From Blastococcus sp. CT_GayMR16 (GTDB lineage Bacteria; Actinomycetota; Actinomycetes; Mycobacteriales; Geodermatophilaceae), in NCBI RefSeq assembly GCF_004570875.1, contig NZ_SPQK01000003.1, positions 186,001-250,000 on the forward strand: 64,000 bases of DNA, in the 5' to 3' direction. Below, piece by piece: positions 42,583 through 52,119 of the stretch. Each line of letters opens with the position of its first letter. The first letter of the stretch is position 1. A program made the position numbers and the translations under genes. A model generated the notes under the pieces. It searched no databases and was not told where the DNA came from. It saw only the letters and a program-made list of their open reading frames with translations.

Positions 42583-43701
42583 TCATGTAGGGCTCCTGGA
42601 CAGGTAGGCGATCAGGGCGTCCTCGGCCGGCTGCAGCCGGTCGACGAGAACGTGTTCGTCGCGGGTGTGCGCGAGCTGCGGATCACCGGGGCCGTAGTTG
42701 ACCGCGGGGATGCCGAAGGCGGCAAACCGCGCGACGTCGGTCCAGCCGAGCTTGGCCCGCGCCGGCTTGCCGACAGCTGCGATGAAGGCGGCCGCGGCGG
42801 GCTCGGACAGACCCGGCAGGGCCCCGCCCGCATTGTCGGTGACGGTGAGCGTGACCCCGGCCGCGAGGGCGTCGGCGAAGACCTCGCGGACGTGCGCCTC
42901 GGCGGCGTCCTCGTCCCGGTCGGGTGCGTAGCGGAAGTTGACCGTCAGCGACGCCTCGTCGGGGATCACATTGCCGGCGACGCCACCGGAGACCGCCACG
43001 GCGTTGAGCCCCTCGCGGTACAGGCAGCCGTCGATCTCGACCTCGCGCGGCTGGTAGGCGGCCAGCGCCGCCACGACCCGGCCCAGCGTGTGGATGGCGT
43101 TCTCACCGAGCCAGCCGCGGGCGCTGTGTGCGCGCCGGCCCTTCGCCGCCAGGACGGCGCGCAGGGTGCCCTGGCAGCCGGCCTCGATCTCGCCGTCCGT
43201 CGGCTCGAGCAGGAGCGCGAGGTCGCCGTAGAGCCAGCCGCGCCGCTCCCGCGCCACCTGGCCGAGACCGTTCTTGGCGTGCTCGACCTCCTCGTTGTCG
43301 TAGAAGACGAACGTGAGGTCGTGGGCCGGGGTCGCCCCGGGGACGCCGAACCGGCCGGCCAGCCGCAGCATCACCGCGTCGCCGGACTTCATGTCACTGG
43401 TGCCACATCCGTACAGCCGCTGTAAGCCGTCGACTTCGCGCAGGTCGGAGGGCACGTTGTCGGCGATCGGCACGGTGTCGAGGTGCCCGGCGAGGACGAC
43501 GCGGGTGGGACGGTCCAGGTTGGTGCGGGCCAGGACGGAGTTGCCGACCCGCTCCACCTCCAGCCCCCCGAGCCCCCGCAGCGCCGTCTCGACGGCGTCG
43601 GCGAGGGCCGCCTCGTCGCCCGAGACCGACGGCGCGTCGACCAGCGCCCGGGTCAGCGCGAGGACGTCGGCGGAGAGGTCGAGTTCTGGAAGGTCACCCA
43701 C
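42583..43701 (-). CDS. dapE: Succinyl-diaminopimelate desuccinylase DapE
   Basis: 372 residues, M20 peptidase fold. Metal and catalytic residues: [11 protein letters not shown] (His and Asp), [30 protein letters not shown] (Glu-Glu) and a late His in LAHTRDEHV. It removes succinate from N-succinyl-LL-diaminopimelate in lysine and peptidoglycan synthesis. GTG 43701. Divergent from dapD, 71 nt apart, and followed on its own strand by LOG, DivIVA-like and SRPBCC genes in a tight run. Confidence 0.93.
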   Translation of the reverse strand: MGDLPELDLSADVLALTRALVDAPSVSGDEAALADAVETALRGLGGLEVERVGNSVLARTNLDRPTRVVLAGHLDTVPIADNVPSDLREVDGLQRLYGCGTSDMKSGDAVMLRLAGRFGVPGATPAHDLTFVFYDNEEVEHAKNGLGQVARERRGWLYGDLALLLEPTDGEIEAGCQGTLRAVLAAKGRRAHSARGWLGENAIHTLGRVVAALAAYQPREVEIDGCLYREGLNAVAVSGGVAGNVIPDEASLTVNFRYAPDRDEDAAEAHVREVFADALAAGVTLTVTDNAGGALPGLSEPAAAAFIAAVGKPARAKLGWTDVARFAAFGIPAVNYGPGDPQLAHTRDEHVLVDRLQPAEDALIAYLSRSPT

Positions 43702-43772
43702 GACCGCCGAGCCTAATCAAGGACCGGCGACCGGCCGACCAGGCGCGGGCCGGCGTCGGTAGCGTCCACACC

Positions 43773-44750
43773 GTGACTGACGCCGTCCCCGTCTCTGCTG
43801 TGGCCGCTGGTCTCGCGACCGTCACCCCCTCGGGGACGGTTCTCGACACCTGGTACCCCGAGCCGCGGCTCGGTGCGCCCGGGGGGGCCAAGCCCGGGAC
43901 CACGCGACTCGGGGCACTCGAGCTCTCCGGCGAGCTCGGCCCCGATTACGGCGGCCTGGTCCGCCGCGACGAGGCCCGCGGGGTGGAGGTCATCGCCGTC
44001 CGGACGGTCATCCCCGACCTCTCCGCGCCGCCGGTCGACACCCACGACGTCTGGCTGCGCCTGCACCTGCTCTCGCACCGGCTGATCCGTCCCCACGGCG
44101 CGAACATGACCGGCGTCTTCGGCCTGCTGACCAATGTGGCCTGGACCAGCGCCGGCCCGGTCGAGGCGGCCGGCTTCAACGCCCACCGGCTACGGGCGGC
44201 GGTCGGTCACGTCACCGTCTTCGGCGTCGACAAGTTCCCGCGGATGGTCGACTACGTCATCCCCTCCGGCGTCCGCATCGCCGACGGCGACCGGGTGCGG
44301 CTGGGCGCCCACCTGGCCGAGGGGACGACGGTCATGCACGAGGGATTCGTCAACTACAACGCCGGCACCCTCGGGACGTCGATGGTCGAGGGCCGGATCA
44401 GCGCCGGCGTCGTCGTGGGGGCCGACAGCGACATCGGCGGCAGCGCCTCGATCATGGGCACCCTCTCCGGCGGCGGCACCCAGGTGATCTCGATCGGCGC
44501 CGGCTGCCTGCTCGGGGCGAACTCGGGGGTCGGCATCTCCCTCGGCGACGGGTGCGTCGTCGAGGCGGGCTGCTACGTCACCGCCGGATCCCGGGTCACG
44601 CTCCCCGACGGCTCGGTGCTGAAGGCCGCCGAGCTCTCCGGCCGCAACGGGCTGCTGTTCCGCCGCAACAGTGTCAGCGGCGCGCTGGAGGCCCTCCCCC
44701 GCGACGGCAACTGGGGCGCGCTGAACGCCGAGCTGCACGCGAATACATAG
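43773..44750 (+). CDS. dapD: Tetrahydrodipicolinate N-succinyltransferase DapD (actinobacterial type)
   Basis: 325 residues. The N-terminal alpha/beta domain is followed by a left-handed beta-helix of hexapeptide repeats ([63 protein letters not shown]). [20 protein letters not shown] and [13 protein letters not shown] hold the succinyl-CoA and substrate residues. It transfers succinyl from succinyl-CoA to tetrahydrodipicolinate. GTG 43773. Length and sequence fit the Rv1201c group, not the proteobacterial one. Confidence 0.93.
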   Translation: MTDAVPVSAVAAGLATVTPSGTVLDTWYPEPRLGAPGGAKPGTTRLGALELSGELGPDYGGLVRRDEARGVEVIAVRTVIPDLSAPPVDTHDVWLRLHLLSHRLIRPHGANMTGVFGLLTNVAWTSAGPVEAAGFNAHRLRAAVGHVTVFGVDKFPRMVDYVIPSGVRIADGDRVRLGAHLAEGTTVMHEGFVNYNAGTLGTSMVEGRISAGVVVGADSDIGGSASIMGTLSGGGTQVISIGAGCLLGANSGVGISLGDGCVVEAGCYVTAGSRVTLPDGSVLKAAELSGRNGLLFRRNSVSGALEALPRDGNWGALNAELHANT

Positions 44751-44798
44751 GTCGGCCTCCGGCCTCCACCGCGGCCAATTGCCGTCCCCCACCTGCTC

Positions 44799-44838
44799 TG
44801 AGCCCTACCGCGGGCTCATCGGGGACCCTTCGGGCCCC
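44799..44838. terminator. Double hairpin between convergent dapD and hydrolase genes
   Basis: TGAGCCC (44799-44805) pairs with GGGCTCA (44812-44818), and right behind it GGGGACCC-TTC-GGGCCCC (44821-44838) can form a second stem. The pair lies 49 nt past the dapD stop and 28 nt from the hydrolase stop. Confidence 0.6.
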
Positions 44839-44865
44839 ACTCCTCGCCGCGCCTCGCGGGGCGGG

Positions 44866-45972
44866 TCACGTGAGGTTGGTCGGGGCCTCTGCCGGGACGT
44901 CGAGGTGCTCGAGCAGGGCGACGGCGAACTCGTGCGGCCGCTCGACGTGCGGGGAGTGCCCGACGTCGGGCAGGACGACCTCGCGGTAGGCGCCACCCGT
45001 CGCGGCGTAGCGGTCCAGCACCGACCGGGTCTGGGTGACCATGGGCTGCGGCGGGAAGGCCTCGTCCCCCGGCCACCCCGGCATCGCGCCCACCGAGCCG
45101 AGGAAGGCCAGGTCGAACACCGAGGAGTCGGACACGATCTGGTCGGCGTCCCCCCGGATCCACAGCACCGGCGGCTTCTCGGGGAGGTCGATGATGCCCG
45201 AGACGTCGAAGACCGTCGGGGCCATCGTGTTCAGCACCCCGCGCGCCCCCGGGGCCACCCCGGGCCAGGCGTCGACGGACACGGCCTCGCCCGGGTAGTG
45301 GTCGGTGCCGGTGCGGGTGCTGTTCATGGCGGCGACGAACACGTCCTCCAGCTGCGGGTCCAGCGGCAGGGAGCCGGGGGCCACGTAGAACGCGCGCAGC
45401 ACCGAGCGCGGGCTGAACGGGCTGTCGGCGGTCGTGTCCCCCGCGGCGATCGCCGCGACGAACTCGGGGTTGGCCGCGCCGCCACCGCAGCCGGTGCCGT
45501 CGGCGTGGACCGCGTGCCCGTCAGGACCCGCCGTGCCGCCGTACCCGTAGGGCGAGACCGGCGCGACGAGGGCGACGGAGGCCACCCGCTCCGGCGCGTC
45601 CAGCAGGTACTGGAGCACCACGCCGGCACCCATGCTCCAGCCGACCAGGTGCACCCGGGTGAGCTCGAGGGCGTCGACCAGCGCCGCGACGTCGTCCGCC
45701 CAGTCGCGGACACCCCGGGTGGCGTCGATCGGCAGGGGCTCGGTCTCCCCGTACCCCCGCAGGTCGACGGCGAGCACGCGGTGCCGGCCGGTGGCGCCGA
45801 GGTCCAGCAGCGACTGCTGCCAGAACAGCGACGAGCTGACGTTGCCGTGCACGAACAGCACGGCTTCGCCCGGCCCCGCCGGCTCGACCCCCTCGGGATG
45901 CAGCACCGCCTGCGTCAGCCGGCTCGTCGGGACCGTGGTGGCGGCGATGCCGGGCAGCAGGACGTCGTGCAT
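44866..45972 (-). CDS. Alpha/beta hydrolase
   Basis: 368 residues. Oxyanion strand VLFVHGNVSSSLFWQQ, nucleophile elbow LVGWSMGAGVV (Ser about 112), acid in VLWIRGDADQIV and His in DVGHSPHVERP. The cap region is long and Gly-rich (PVSPYGYGGTAGPDG). No signal peptide. Substrate unknown; esterase, haloalkane dehalogenase-like or C-C hydrolase are possible. ATG 45972. Single gene between terminators. Confidence 0.85.
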   Translation of the reverse strand: MHDVLLPGIAATTVPTSRLTQAVLHPEGVEPAGPGEAVLFVHGNVSSSLFWQQSLLDLGATGRHRVLAVDLRGYGETEPLPIDATRGVRDWADDVAALVDALELTRVHLVGWSMGAGVVLQYLLDAPERVASVALVAPVSPYGYGGTAGPDGHAVHADGTGCGGGAANPEFVAAIAAGDTTADSPFSPRSVLRAFYVAPGSLPLDPQLEDVFVAAMNSTRTGTDHYPGEAVSVDAWPGVAPGARGVLNTMAPTVFDVSGIIDLPEKPPVLWIRGDADQIVSDSSVFDLAFLGSVGAMPGWPGDEAFPPQPMVTQTRSVLDRYAATGGAYREVVLPDVGHSPHVERPHEFAVALLEHLDVPAEAPTNLT

Positions 45973-46101
45973 GGATGCTCCTCAGGCTGGGACGCGGCCG
46001 CCCACGCTAGCGCCGCGACGCTGTCGGGCGCCCTCCAGGGACCCGCGCCGGGTGTGCGAGGTGCGGGGGGATGGGCGGTCTCTTAACTACAGTCGGGAGC
46101 G

Positions 46102-46803
46102 ATGGCCGGCGCGAGCACCACCTCCCACCCCTCGGGGGCGCGGAGGACCACCACCCGTCGGCGTCCGTCTCAGAGCCGCAAGCCCGCCGCCCGACGCCGG
46201 CCCGCCGTCGCCGGGAGCAGGAAGCGGAAGAAGACCCGGCGGTCGAAGGGCTGGGACGCGAAGCGCTGGTGGCCGGCGCTCCTCCTGGTCGCCGCCGTCG
46301 TGGTCGGTCTCGCCTGGGACACCGAGAACAAGGGAGTTCCTGGAGTGCCCGGACGCTGCACCGTCGCCGGCCTGTCGATGACGCTGACCGCCGAGCAGGT
46401 GGGCAACGCGGCCACCATCGCGACCGTCGGCCGGGACCGCGGTCTCCCGGAACGTGCGATCGTGATCGCGCTGGCGACCGCGCAGCAGGAGTCCCGGCTG
46501 CGCAACCTCGACTACGGCGACCGCGACTCGCTCGGGCTCTTCCAGCAGCGCCCGTCGCAAGGCTGGGGAACCGAGGCGCAGGTGCAGGACCCGGTCTACG
46601 CCGCGGGGATCTTCTACGACCGCCTGGTGGAGGTGCCGGACTGGGAGACCGGCCGCCTCACAGAGGTCGCACAGCGCGTGCAGATCAGCGGCTTCCCCGA
46701 TGCGTACCAGCAGTGGGAGGAGATGGCGCAGCTGCTCGCGGCGGCGCAGGTGTCCGAGCTGCCCGACCAGATCACCTGCGTGCCGGACGAGGCCGCCGGC
46801 TGA
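46102..46803 (+). CDS. Membrane-anchored lysozyme/transglycosylase-like protein
   Basis: 233 residues. A strongly basic N-terminus (1-52, Arg/Lys/Ser-rich) precedes a membrane helix (about 57-72). The outside domain contains AIVIALATAQQESRLRNLDYGDRDSLGLFQQRPSQGWGT: a Glu followed by a Ser-Leu-Gly-Leu-Phe-Gln-Gln-Arg-Pro loop, the pattern of Rpf/SLT-type lysozyme folds. Two Cys (GRCTVAG; TCVPDE) could form a disulfide. It may cut or remodel cell wall. ATG 46102 follows GGGAG. Convergent with dapC, 12 nt apart. Confidence 0.8.
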   Translation: MAGASTTSHPSGARRTTTRRRPSQSRKPAARRRPAVAGSRKRKKTRRSKGWDAKRWWPALLLVAAVVVGLAWDTENKGVPGVPGRCTVAGLSMTLTAEQVGNAATIATVGRDRGLPERAIVIALATAQQESRLRNLDYGDRDSLGLFQQRPSQGWGTEAQVQDPVYAAGIFYDRLVEVPDWETGRLTEVAQRVQISGFPDAYQQWEEMAQLLAAAQVSELPDQITCVPDEAAG

Positions 46804-46815
46804 CCGTCCCGGCCG

Positions 46816-47934
46816 TCAGCCGCCGAGTCGCTCCACCGCGGCCGCGATGCGCTCGTCGGTCGCCGTGAGCGCCAGGCGCACGTGCCGGGACCCTGCCGGA
46901 CCGTAGAAGCTGCCGGGTGCGGCGACGATGCCCAGACCGGCCAGCCACTCGATCGTCGTCCAGCAGTCCTCGTCGCGCGTGGCCCACAGGTAGAGGCCCG
47001 CCTCGGAGTGGTCGATCGACAGCCCCGCCGCCCGCACCGCCGCGGCGAGACGCTCGCGTCGGGCCCGGTACCGCTCGCGCTGCGCGTCGACGTGCCCGTC
47101 GTCGGCGAGCGCCGCCGCCATGGCCGCCTGCACCGGCGCGGGAACGAGCAGACCGAGGTGTCGCCGCACCTCCCAGATCCGGCGCACCAGGACGGGATCG
47201 CCCGACAGCAGGCCGGCCCGGTAGCCCGCCGCGTTCGACTGCTTCGACAGCGAGTGCACCGCCAGCAGTCCCGCATGGTCGTCACCGGCGACATCGGGGT
47301 GCAGCAGGGAGCGGGGCTCGACGTCCCAGCCCAGCGTCACGTAGCACTCGTCGGCGACCACCGGGATGCCGTGCGCGCGCCCCCAGGCCACCCAGGCCCG
47401 CAGCTCGTCGTCGGTCAGCACCCGGCCGTGCGGGTTGCCCGGCGAGTTCAGCCAGACGAGGACGACGCCGGCGGAGTCGGCGGGCGGGGTGTCGGTGCGG
47501 CGGACGGCGAGGCCGGCGAGGACCGCGCCCACCTCGTACGTCGGGTAGGCAACCTCGGGGATGATCACGGTGCCGCCGCCGTGGAGTCCCAGCAGCGTGG
47601 GCAGCAGAGCGACCAGTTCCTTTGACCCGACCGTGGGGATGAGCGAGGGCTCCGCGCCCAGGGGGTCGGCGATCTGGATCCCGAGCCGGCGCCGCAGCCA
47701 GCCCGCGGCCGCCGCGCGCAGCTCCGGAGTACCGAGTGCCGTGGGGTAGCCCGGCGCGTTACCGGCCGCGGCGAGCGCCTCGCCGAGGACGGCGGGGGTG
47801 TCGTCGACCGGCGTGCCGATCGACAGGTCGACCACCCCGCCGGGGTGTCGGGCGGCGCGCGCCCGTGCCTCGCCGAGGGCGTCCCAGGGGAAGTCCGGCA
47901 GCGAGCGGGCCGTCCCCGTGGCCGTCGTCGTCAG
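46816..47934 (-). CDS. dapC: Succinyldiaminopimelate transaminase DapC, probable CTG start
   Basis: 372 residues from CTG 47934. Class I aminotransferase: [36 protein letters not shown] at the start, [23 protein letters not shown] and the PLP Lys in [20 protein letters not shown]. It makes N-succinyl-2-amino-6-ketopimelate/diaminopimelate by exchange with glutamate. The conserved LPDFPW block must be inside the protein, yet no ATG, GTG or TTG precedes it in frame after the fdxA stop; the first is GTG in GGVVDLS. CTG 47934 overlaps the fdxA stop as CTGA and gives the usual N-terminal length. Confidence 0.9.
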   Translation of the reverse strand: MTTTATGTARSLPDFPWDALGEARARAARHPGGVVDLSIGTPVDDTPAVLGEALAAAGNAPGYPTALGTPELRAAAAGWLRRRLGIQIADPLGAEPSLIPTVGSKELVALLPTLLGLHGGGTVIIPEVAYPTYEVGAVLAGLAVRRTDTPPADSAGVVLVWLNSPGNPHGRVLTDDELRAWVAWGRAHGIPVVADECYVTLGWDVEPRSLLHPDVAGDDHAGLLAVHSLSKQSNAAGYRAGLLSGDPVLVRRIWEVRRHLGLLVPAPVQAAMAAALADDGHVDAQRERYRARRERLAAAVRAAGLSIDHSEAGLYLWATRDEDCWTTIEWLAGLGIVAAPGSFYGPAGSRHVRLALTATDERIAAAVERLGG

Positions 47935-48257
47935 TGACCTTCGCCCTGCGGCGGGAGCGCCGCGACCAGCGGATGGTCCTTGCCGATCTTCCCGGTCTTG
48001 GCCGCGCCGCCCGGGCTGCCCAGGTCGGAGAAGAACTCCACGTTGGCGTCGTAGAAGTCCTTCCACTTGTCCGGGACGTCGTCCTCGTAGTAGATGGCTT
48101 CCACCGGGCAGACGGGCTCGCAGGCACCGCAGTCGACGCACTCGTCGGGGTGGATGTAGAGCATCCGGTCGCCCTCGTAGATGCAGTCCACCGGACACTC
48201 GTCGATGCACGCCTTGTCGAGGACGTCGACGCAGGCCTGGGTGATGACGTAGGTCAC
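47931..48257 (-). CDS. fdxA: Seven-iron ferredoxin FdxA
   Basis: 108 residues. Cysteines at about 9, 17, 21, 25, 40, 43, 46 and 50 ([29 protein letters not shown]) fit one [3Fe-4S] and one [4Fe-4S] cluster, as in Rv1177/FdxC. It carries electrons in the cytoplasm. GTG 48257 has a strong SD (AGGAGGG). The operon order fdxA-dapC is conserved with Rv1177-Rv1178. Confidence 0.95.
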   Translation of the reverse strand: MTYVITQACVDVLDKACIDECPVDCIYEGDRMLYIHPDECVDCGACEPVCPVEAIYYEDDVPDKWKDFYDANVEFFSDLGSPGGAAKTGKIGKDHPLVAALPPQGEGH

Positions 48258-48516
48258 GGTGGTTCCCTCCTGGGGACACGTGGGGCAGAACCGCCGGTCG
48301 GGACCAGGTTCCGCCGTCGGTGGATCTTCGCGCTCTTAGTATCACCCGCTACCCGGAGGCAGGCGCCACCGGTCCGCACGAGGACGAAACTGCCCACCCC
48401 CCGATCGGGGCAGGGAGAACCGCGCCACTCAAGCAACCGCGCTCCGTGCCGATCTTGATGCCGTGTCACACGGACGGACGGACCGGCGGGCAGCGCTGCC
48501 GCGCCCGAGGTCGGCG

Positions 48517-51342
48517 ATGTCCGGCCCGGGGTGGGGAACATCGCCCTACGACGCCGAGGCGTCGGTGCGCTCCCTGCTGTCGCGACTGCGCGCCCAGGCC
48601 GGCGCCACCCGCGTCTCGGTGTGGGTGCACGAGGCCTCGACCGCGATGATCGTGCCCTTCGGGTCCGTCGTCGCCGAGACGTACGCGTCCACGGGACCGC
48701 GGCAGCGCACCGCAGTCACCCTGTCCGGCTCGCCGTTCATGTCCGCGGTCGTCCGCAGCCGCCAGTCGGTCGTGGCGAAGGCCGACGGACGCCGGGCGTC
48801 GGACAAGGAACTCGCCGAGCGGGACATCCGGTCGGCCCACGGGGAGCCCCTGATCGTCGACGGCGAGGTCGTCGGCGTCCTGACCGTCGAACCGGCGGCC
48901 GCGGCATCGACCCATCTGCTGCGCCAGGTCTCCCCCAAGCTCGCCGTTGCGCTGGCCGAGGCGTGGACCCGTCGCTCGGAGAAGCGCCGGACCAAGCAGG
49001 CCGAGGTGCTGCTCGGGCTGATCGAGTCCGCCGCCAAGGCCCAGTCCATGGACCACCTGCTCGGCGCCGCGTGCCGTCAGCTCGCCGAGCTCGGTGAGGT
49101 CGAGCGCGCCTGCATCTTCCTGCTCGAGGACGGCCGGCTGGTCCCGCGCATGGCGAGCTACGCCGACGGCCGGCGCGATCTCGCCACCTGGGAGCAGTTC
49201 CGCAACGCACCTGTCGGGCTGCAGCTGGCCGAGCACGTCCTGCGCACCGGACAGCCCATGACCGCCGACCGCGACTCCGGGCTGCTCTCGGGCTGGTGGG
49301 TCGACAACTTCCACATCGCCTCGGGCCTCGCCGTCCCCCTCGGCCGCAGCCCCCACCTCGCCGGGGTGCTCACCCTCGACAGCACCGAGGTCCGGCCGTT
49401 CTCCGAGGACGTCCGCAGGCTGGCCGCCGCCGCCGGCGCGCACCTCGGCGGGGTCATCGAGCAGGCGCGGACCAGTCAGGCTCGCGCCGCATCGCTCGCC
49501 ACCGCGCGCGTCGTCCGGCAGTTGCTGGTCGACGGTTCCGGCGCGACGGGCGTGGCCGAGGCCGCCGAGGTCCTCGCCCGGGCCGTCCAGCGCCTCGCCG
49601 GCACCGACCGCAGCGCGGCCTACCTGCTCAGCGACGACGGCACCATCGGCGAGGTCCGCCACGTCGACTGGCCCGACGAGCACCGCCTCGTCGTCCAGAC
49701 CCAGTTGGTGGGGCATCCCGCCGCGGACGTCCCGCTGTGGCGGCTCACCGAGGAGCAGAAGCTGCCGGTGTTCGTCGAGGACACCGCCACCAGCGACCTG
49801 ATCGACCCCCGCCTCGCACAGGCGCTCGACCTCTCCTCCTACGTGAGCGTGCCGCTGCTGTCCGGTGACCGGCTGCTCGGCCTGGTCGTCACGGGCTCTG
49901 TTGGCCGGCCGCGGGAGTGGTCGCCGGCCGTCCGCGAGGCCGTGCGTCAGGTCACCCTCGAGGGCGCGCTGGTCGTGGAGAACGCGGCCCTGCGCGAGGT
50001 CGAGCAGGTGCGGCTGGCACAGCTCGCCGCCGAGGCGCACCACGATCCGCTCACCGGGCTGGCCAACCGCCGGCGCCTGATCGAGGAGCTCGAGAGCACC
50101 GTCTACGGGACGGGCGGCCGCGACTGCGCCGTCCTCATGATCGACCTCGACCGATTCAAGGAGATCAACGACAGCTTCGGCCACAGCGTGGGTGACGACC
50201 TGCTATGCCTGGTCGGCCCGCGCCTGCAGGCGACGCTCCAGGAGGGTGATCTGCTGGCCCGGATGGGCGGTGACGAGTTCGCCGTCCTGCTCCCCGGCGC
50301 GGACTCGATGCGCGCACGACAGGTCGCCACCCACCTGGGCAACGCCCTGCGCGAGGCCTTCGTGCTGGCCGGCATGTCCCTGCACATCGACGCGAGCATC
50401 GGGATCGCCCTGTGCCCCGACCACGGCCGCGACCGCTCGCTGCTGCTGGCCCGCGCCGACACCGCCATGTACGCGGCCAAGCGCGGCCGTCACGAGTTCG
50501 AGGTCTGGGCGCCGGACGGCACCCCGGACAGCCGGGACCGGCTGGAGACCCTGGAGCAGCTCCGGACGGCGCTGGACGACGACCAGCTCGACGTGCACTA
50601 CCAGCCCAAGCTGGATCTCCGCACCGGTGGAGTGATCGGTGTCGAGGCCCTGGTCCGCTGGAACCACCCCGAGCGTGGCCTCCTCTACCCCGACGTCTTC
50701 CTGCCCCTGGCCGAGCAGGCGGGCCTGATGCGGCGGCTCGCCCTGCGGGTGCTCGAGCGGTCGCTGCGGGACCTGCAGGCCTGGCGATCGGCGGGGCTGG
50801 ACCTCTCGGTGGCGGTCAACCTCTCGGTCTCCAACCTCCAGGACGTCGCCCTGCCGGAACAGGTCGAGATGCTGCTCGACGCGTTCGGCGTGCCGGCCGA
50901 GGCGCTCATCCTGGAGATCACCGAGGACGTCCTCATGGCCGACGCCGCCCGCAGCCAGCAGGTCATGGCGGGCCTGCGGCGGCTCGGCGTCCGCCTGTCG
51001 ATCGACGACTACGGGACCGGATACTCCTCGCTGTCCTACCTGCGGGCGCTGCCGGTCGACGAGCTGAAGCTGGACCGGAGCTTCGTCAGCTCCCTGACCT
51101 CGGACGAACGCGCGGCGGCGATCGTCCGCAGCACCCTGCAGCTGAGCCTGGACCTGGGCATGAGCATGGTCGTCGAAGGCGTCGAGGACGCCGCCACGCT
51201 GGCGGCGCTGCGGGCCTGGGGCTGCGAGTTCGCGCAGGGCTACCACATCGCGCGGCCGATGCCGGCGGAGAAGTTCCTCGAGTGGCTGGCCGAGCAACCG
51301 GCGTTCGTGCCCCGCGTCGGGGTGGCGCTCCCCTCGTCCTGA
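48517..51342 (+). CDS. Triple GAF-like, GGDEF and EAL cyclic-di-GMP signalling protein
   Basis: 941 residues, no membrane helix. Three GAF-like sensor regions (about 25-160, 190-340, 365-520) precede a GGDEF domain with an intact GGDEF at 584-588 and an EAL domain with EAL at 710-712. EAL catalytic blocks NLSVSNLQD, EITEDVLM, DDYGTGYSSLSYL, LKLD and VVEGVED are all present, so both synthesis and breakdown of c-di-GMP are possible. The RxxD inhibitory site five residues before GGDEF reads QEGD, so product inhibition is probably lost. ATG 48517 with GAGG six bases before it is preferred to GTG 48463, which has no ribosome site. Confidence 0.9.
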   Translation: MSGPGWGTSPYDAEASVRSLLSRLRAQAGATRVSVWVHEASTAMIVPFGSVVAETYASTGPRQRTAVTLSGSPFMSAVVRSRQSVVAKADGRRASDKELAERDIRSAHGEPLIVDGEVVGVLTVEPAAAASTHLLRQVSPKLAVALAEAWTRRSEKRRTKQAEVLLGLIESAAKAQSMDHLLGAACRQLAELGEVERACIFLLEDGRLVPRMASYADGRRDLATWEQFRNAPVGLQLAEHVLRTGQPMTADRDSGLLSGWWVDNFHIASGLAVPLGRSPHLAGVLTLDSTEVRPFSEDVRRLAAAAGAHLGGVIEQARTSQARAASLATARVVRQLLVDGSGATGVAEAAEVLARAVQRLAGTDRSAAYLLSDDGTIGEVRHVDWPDEHRLVVQTQLVGHPAADVPLWRLTEEQKLPVFVEDTATSDLIDPRLAQALDLSSYVSVPLLSGDRLLGLVVTGSVGRPREWSPAVREAVRQVTLEGALVVENAALREVEQVRLAQLAAEAHHDPLTGLANRRRLIEELESTVYGTGGRDCAVLMIDLDRFKEINDSFGHSVGDDLLCLVGPRLQATLQEGDLLARMGGDEFAVLLPGADSMRARQVATHLGNALREAFVLAGMSLHIDASIGIALCPDHGRDRSLLLARADTAMYAAKRGRHEFEVWAPDGTPDSRDRLETLEQLRTALDDDQLDVHYQPKLDLRTGGVIGVEALVRWNHPERGLLYPDVFLPLAEQAGLMRRLALRVLERSLRDLQAWRSAGLDLSVAVNLSVSNLQDVALPEQVEMLLDAFGVPAEALILEITEDVLMADAARSQQVMAGLRRLGVRLSIDDYGTGYSSLSYLRALPVDELKLDRSFVSSLTSDERAAAIVRSTLQLSLDLGMSMVVEGVEDAATLAALRAWGCEFAQGYHIARPMPAEKFLEWLAEQPAFVPRVGVALPSS

Positions 51343-51351
51343 GCGGCAGGA

Positions 51352-52119
51352 ATGATCACTGCCGTGTCCTCCGTGCCCGTCGCCGAACTCGAGCGGCTCG
51401 CCGCCCGCAGCTGGCGGGGGCTCGAGGAGGAGCCCTTCGGCGACTGGCTGCTCCGCGCCGGCGGGGGGTTCACCGGCCGCGCGAACTCCGTGCTCGTCGT
51501 CGGCGACCCGCCGGCCGACCTCCCGGACGCCGTCGCATCGGTGACCAGTTGGTACTCGCAGCGCGGGCTGCGGCCCCGGGCGCAGGTGCCCACGGGCTCC
51601 GAGCGCGCCGACGCCGCCCTCGCCGCAGCCGGCTGGACCCGGGACGACGACAACCTGGTGCTCACCGCTCCGCTGAACGGGTGGGCCGCACCGCGGGTCG
51701 ACGTCGGACTCGCAGCCGTCCCGGATGACGCCTGGCTCGCCGGATACCGCTACCGGGGGACCCCGCTGCCGTCGGTCGCCTCCGCGGTGCTGGTCAACAC
51801 CGATGAGCCCGTCTTCGCGTCCGTCCGGCTGGATCCCGCCCCGGCGCCGCTCGCCGCGGTCGCCCGCGGCGTCGTGGTCGACGGCTGGTTGTGCGTCACC
51901 GCGGTGACGGTCGACGATCGCTACCGGCGCCGTGGCCTCGCGACGGCGGTGATGGCCGGACTCGGCGACTGGGCGCGCGAGCGCGGCGCGCACTCCTGCC
52001 TGCTCCAGGTGGCCGGCGGCAACGCAGCGGGGCTGGCTCTCTACGAGCGCCTGGGCTTCACCGAGCACCACCGCTATCACTACCGGCTGGGGGTCGAGCC
52101 GGAACGTCGTCCGGGGTGA
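51352..52119 (+). CDS. GNAT N-acetyltransferase
   Basis: 255 residues: a degenerate N-terminal GNAT half and a C-terminal half with VVVDGWLCVTAVTVDDRYRRRGLATAVMAGLGDWA (acetyl-CoA loop R-x-x-G-x-A) and [14 protein letters not shown]. It follows the c-di-GMP gene by 9 nt. Its last 62 nt overlap the end of a convergent membrane-protein gene. Acceptor substrate unknown. Confidence 0.83.
   Translation: MITAVSSVPVAELERLAARSWRGLEEEPFGDWLLRAGGGFTGRANSVLVVGDPPADLPDAVASVTSWYSQRGLRPRAQVPTGSERADAALAAAGWTRDDDNLVLTAPLNGWAAPRVDVGLAAVPDDAWLAGYRYRGTPLPSVASAVLVNTDEPVFASVRLDPAPAPLAAVARGVVVDGWLCVTAVTVDDRYRRRGLATAVMAGLGDWARERGAHSCLLQVAGGNAAGLALYERLGFTEHHRYHYRLGVEPERRPG

Noticed and set aside
43773-44750. Serine acetyltransferase or other hexapeptide acyltransferase
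   Set aside because: Length, N-terminal domain and divergent dapE make DapD the clear choice.
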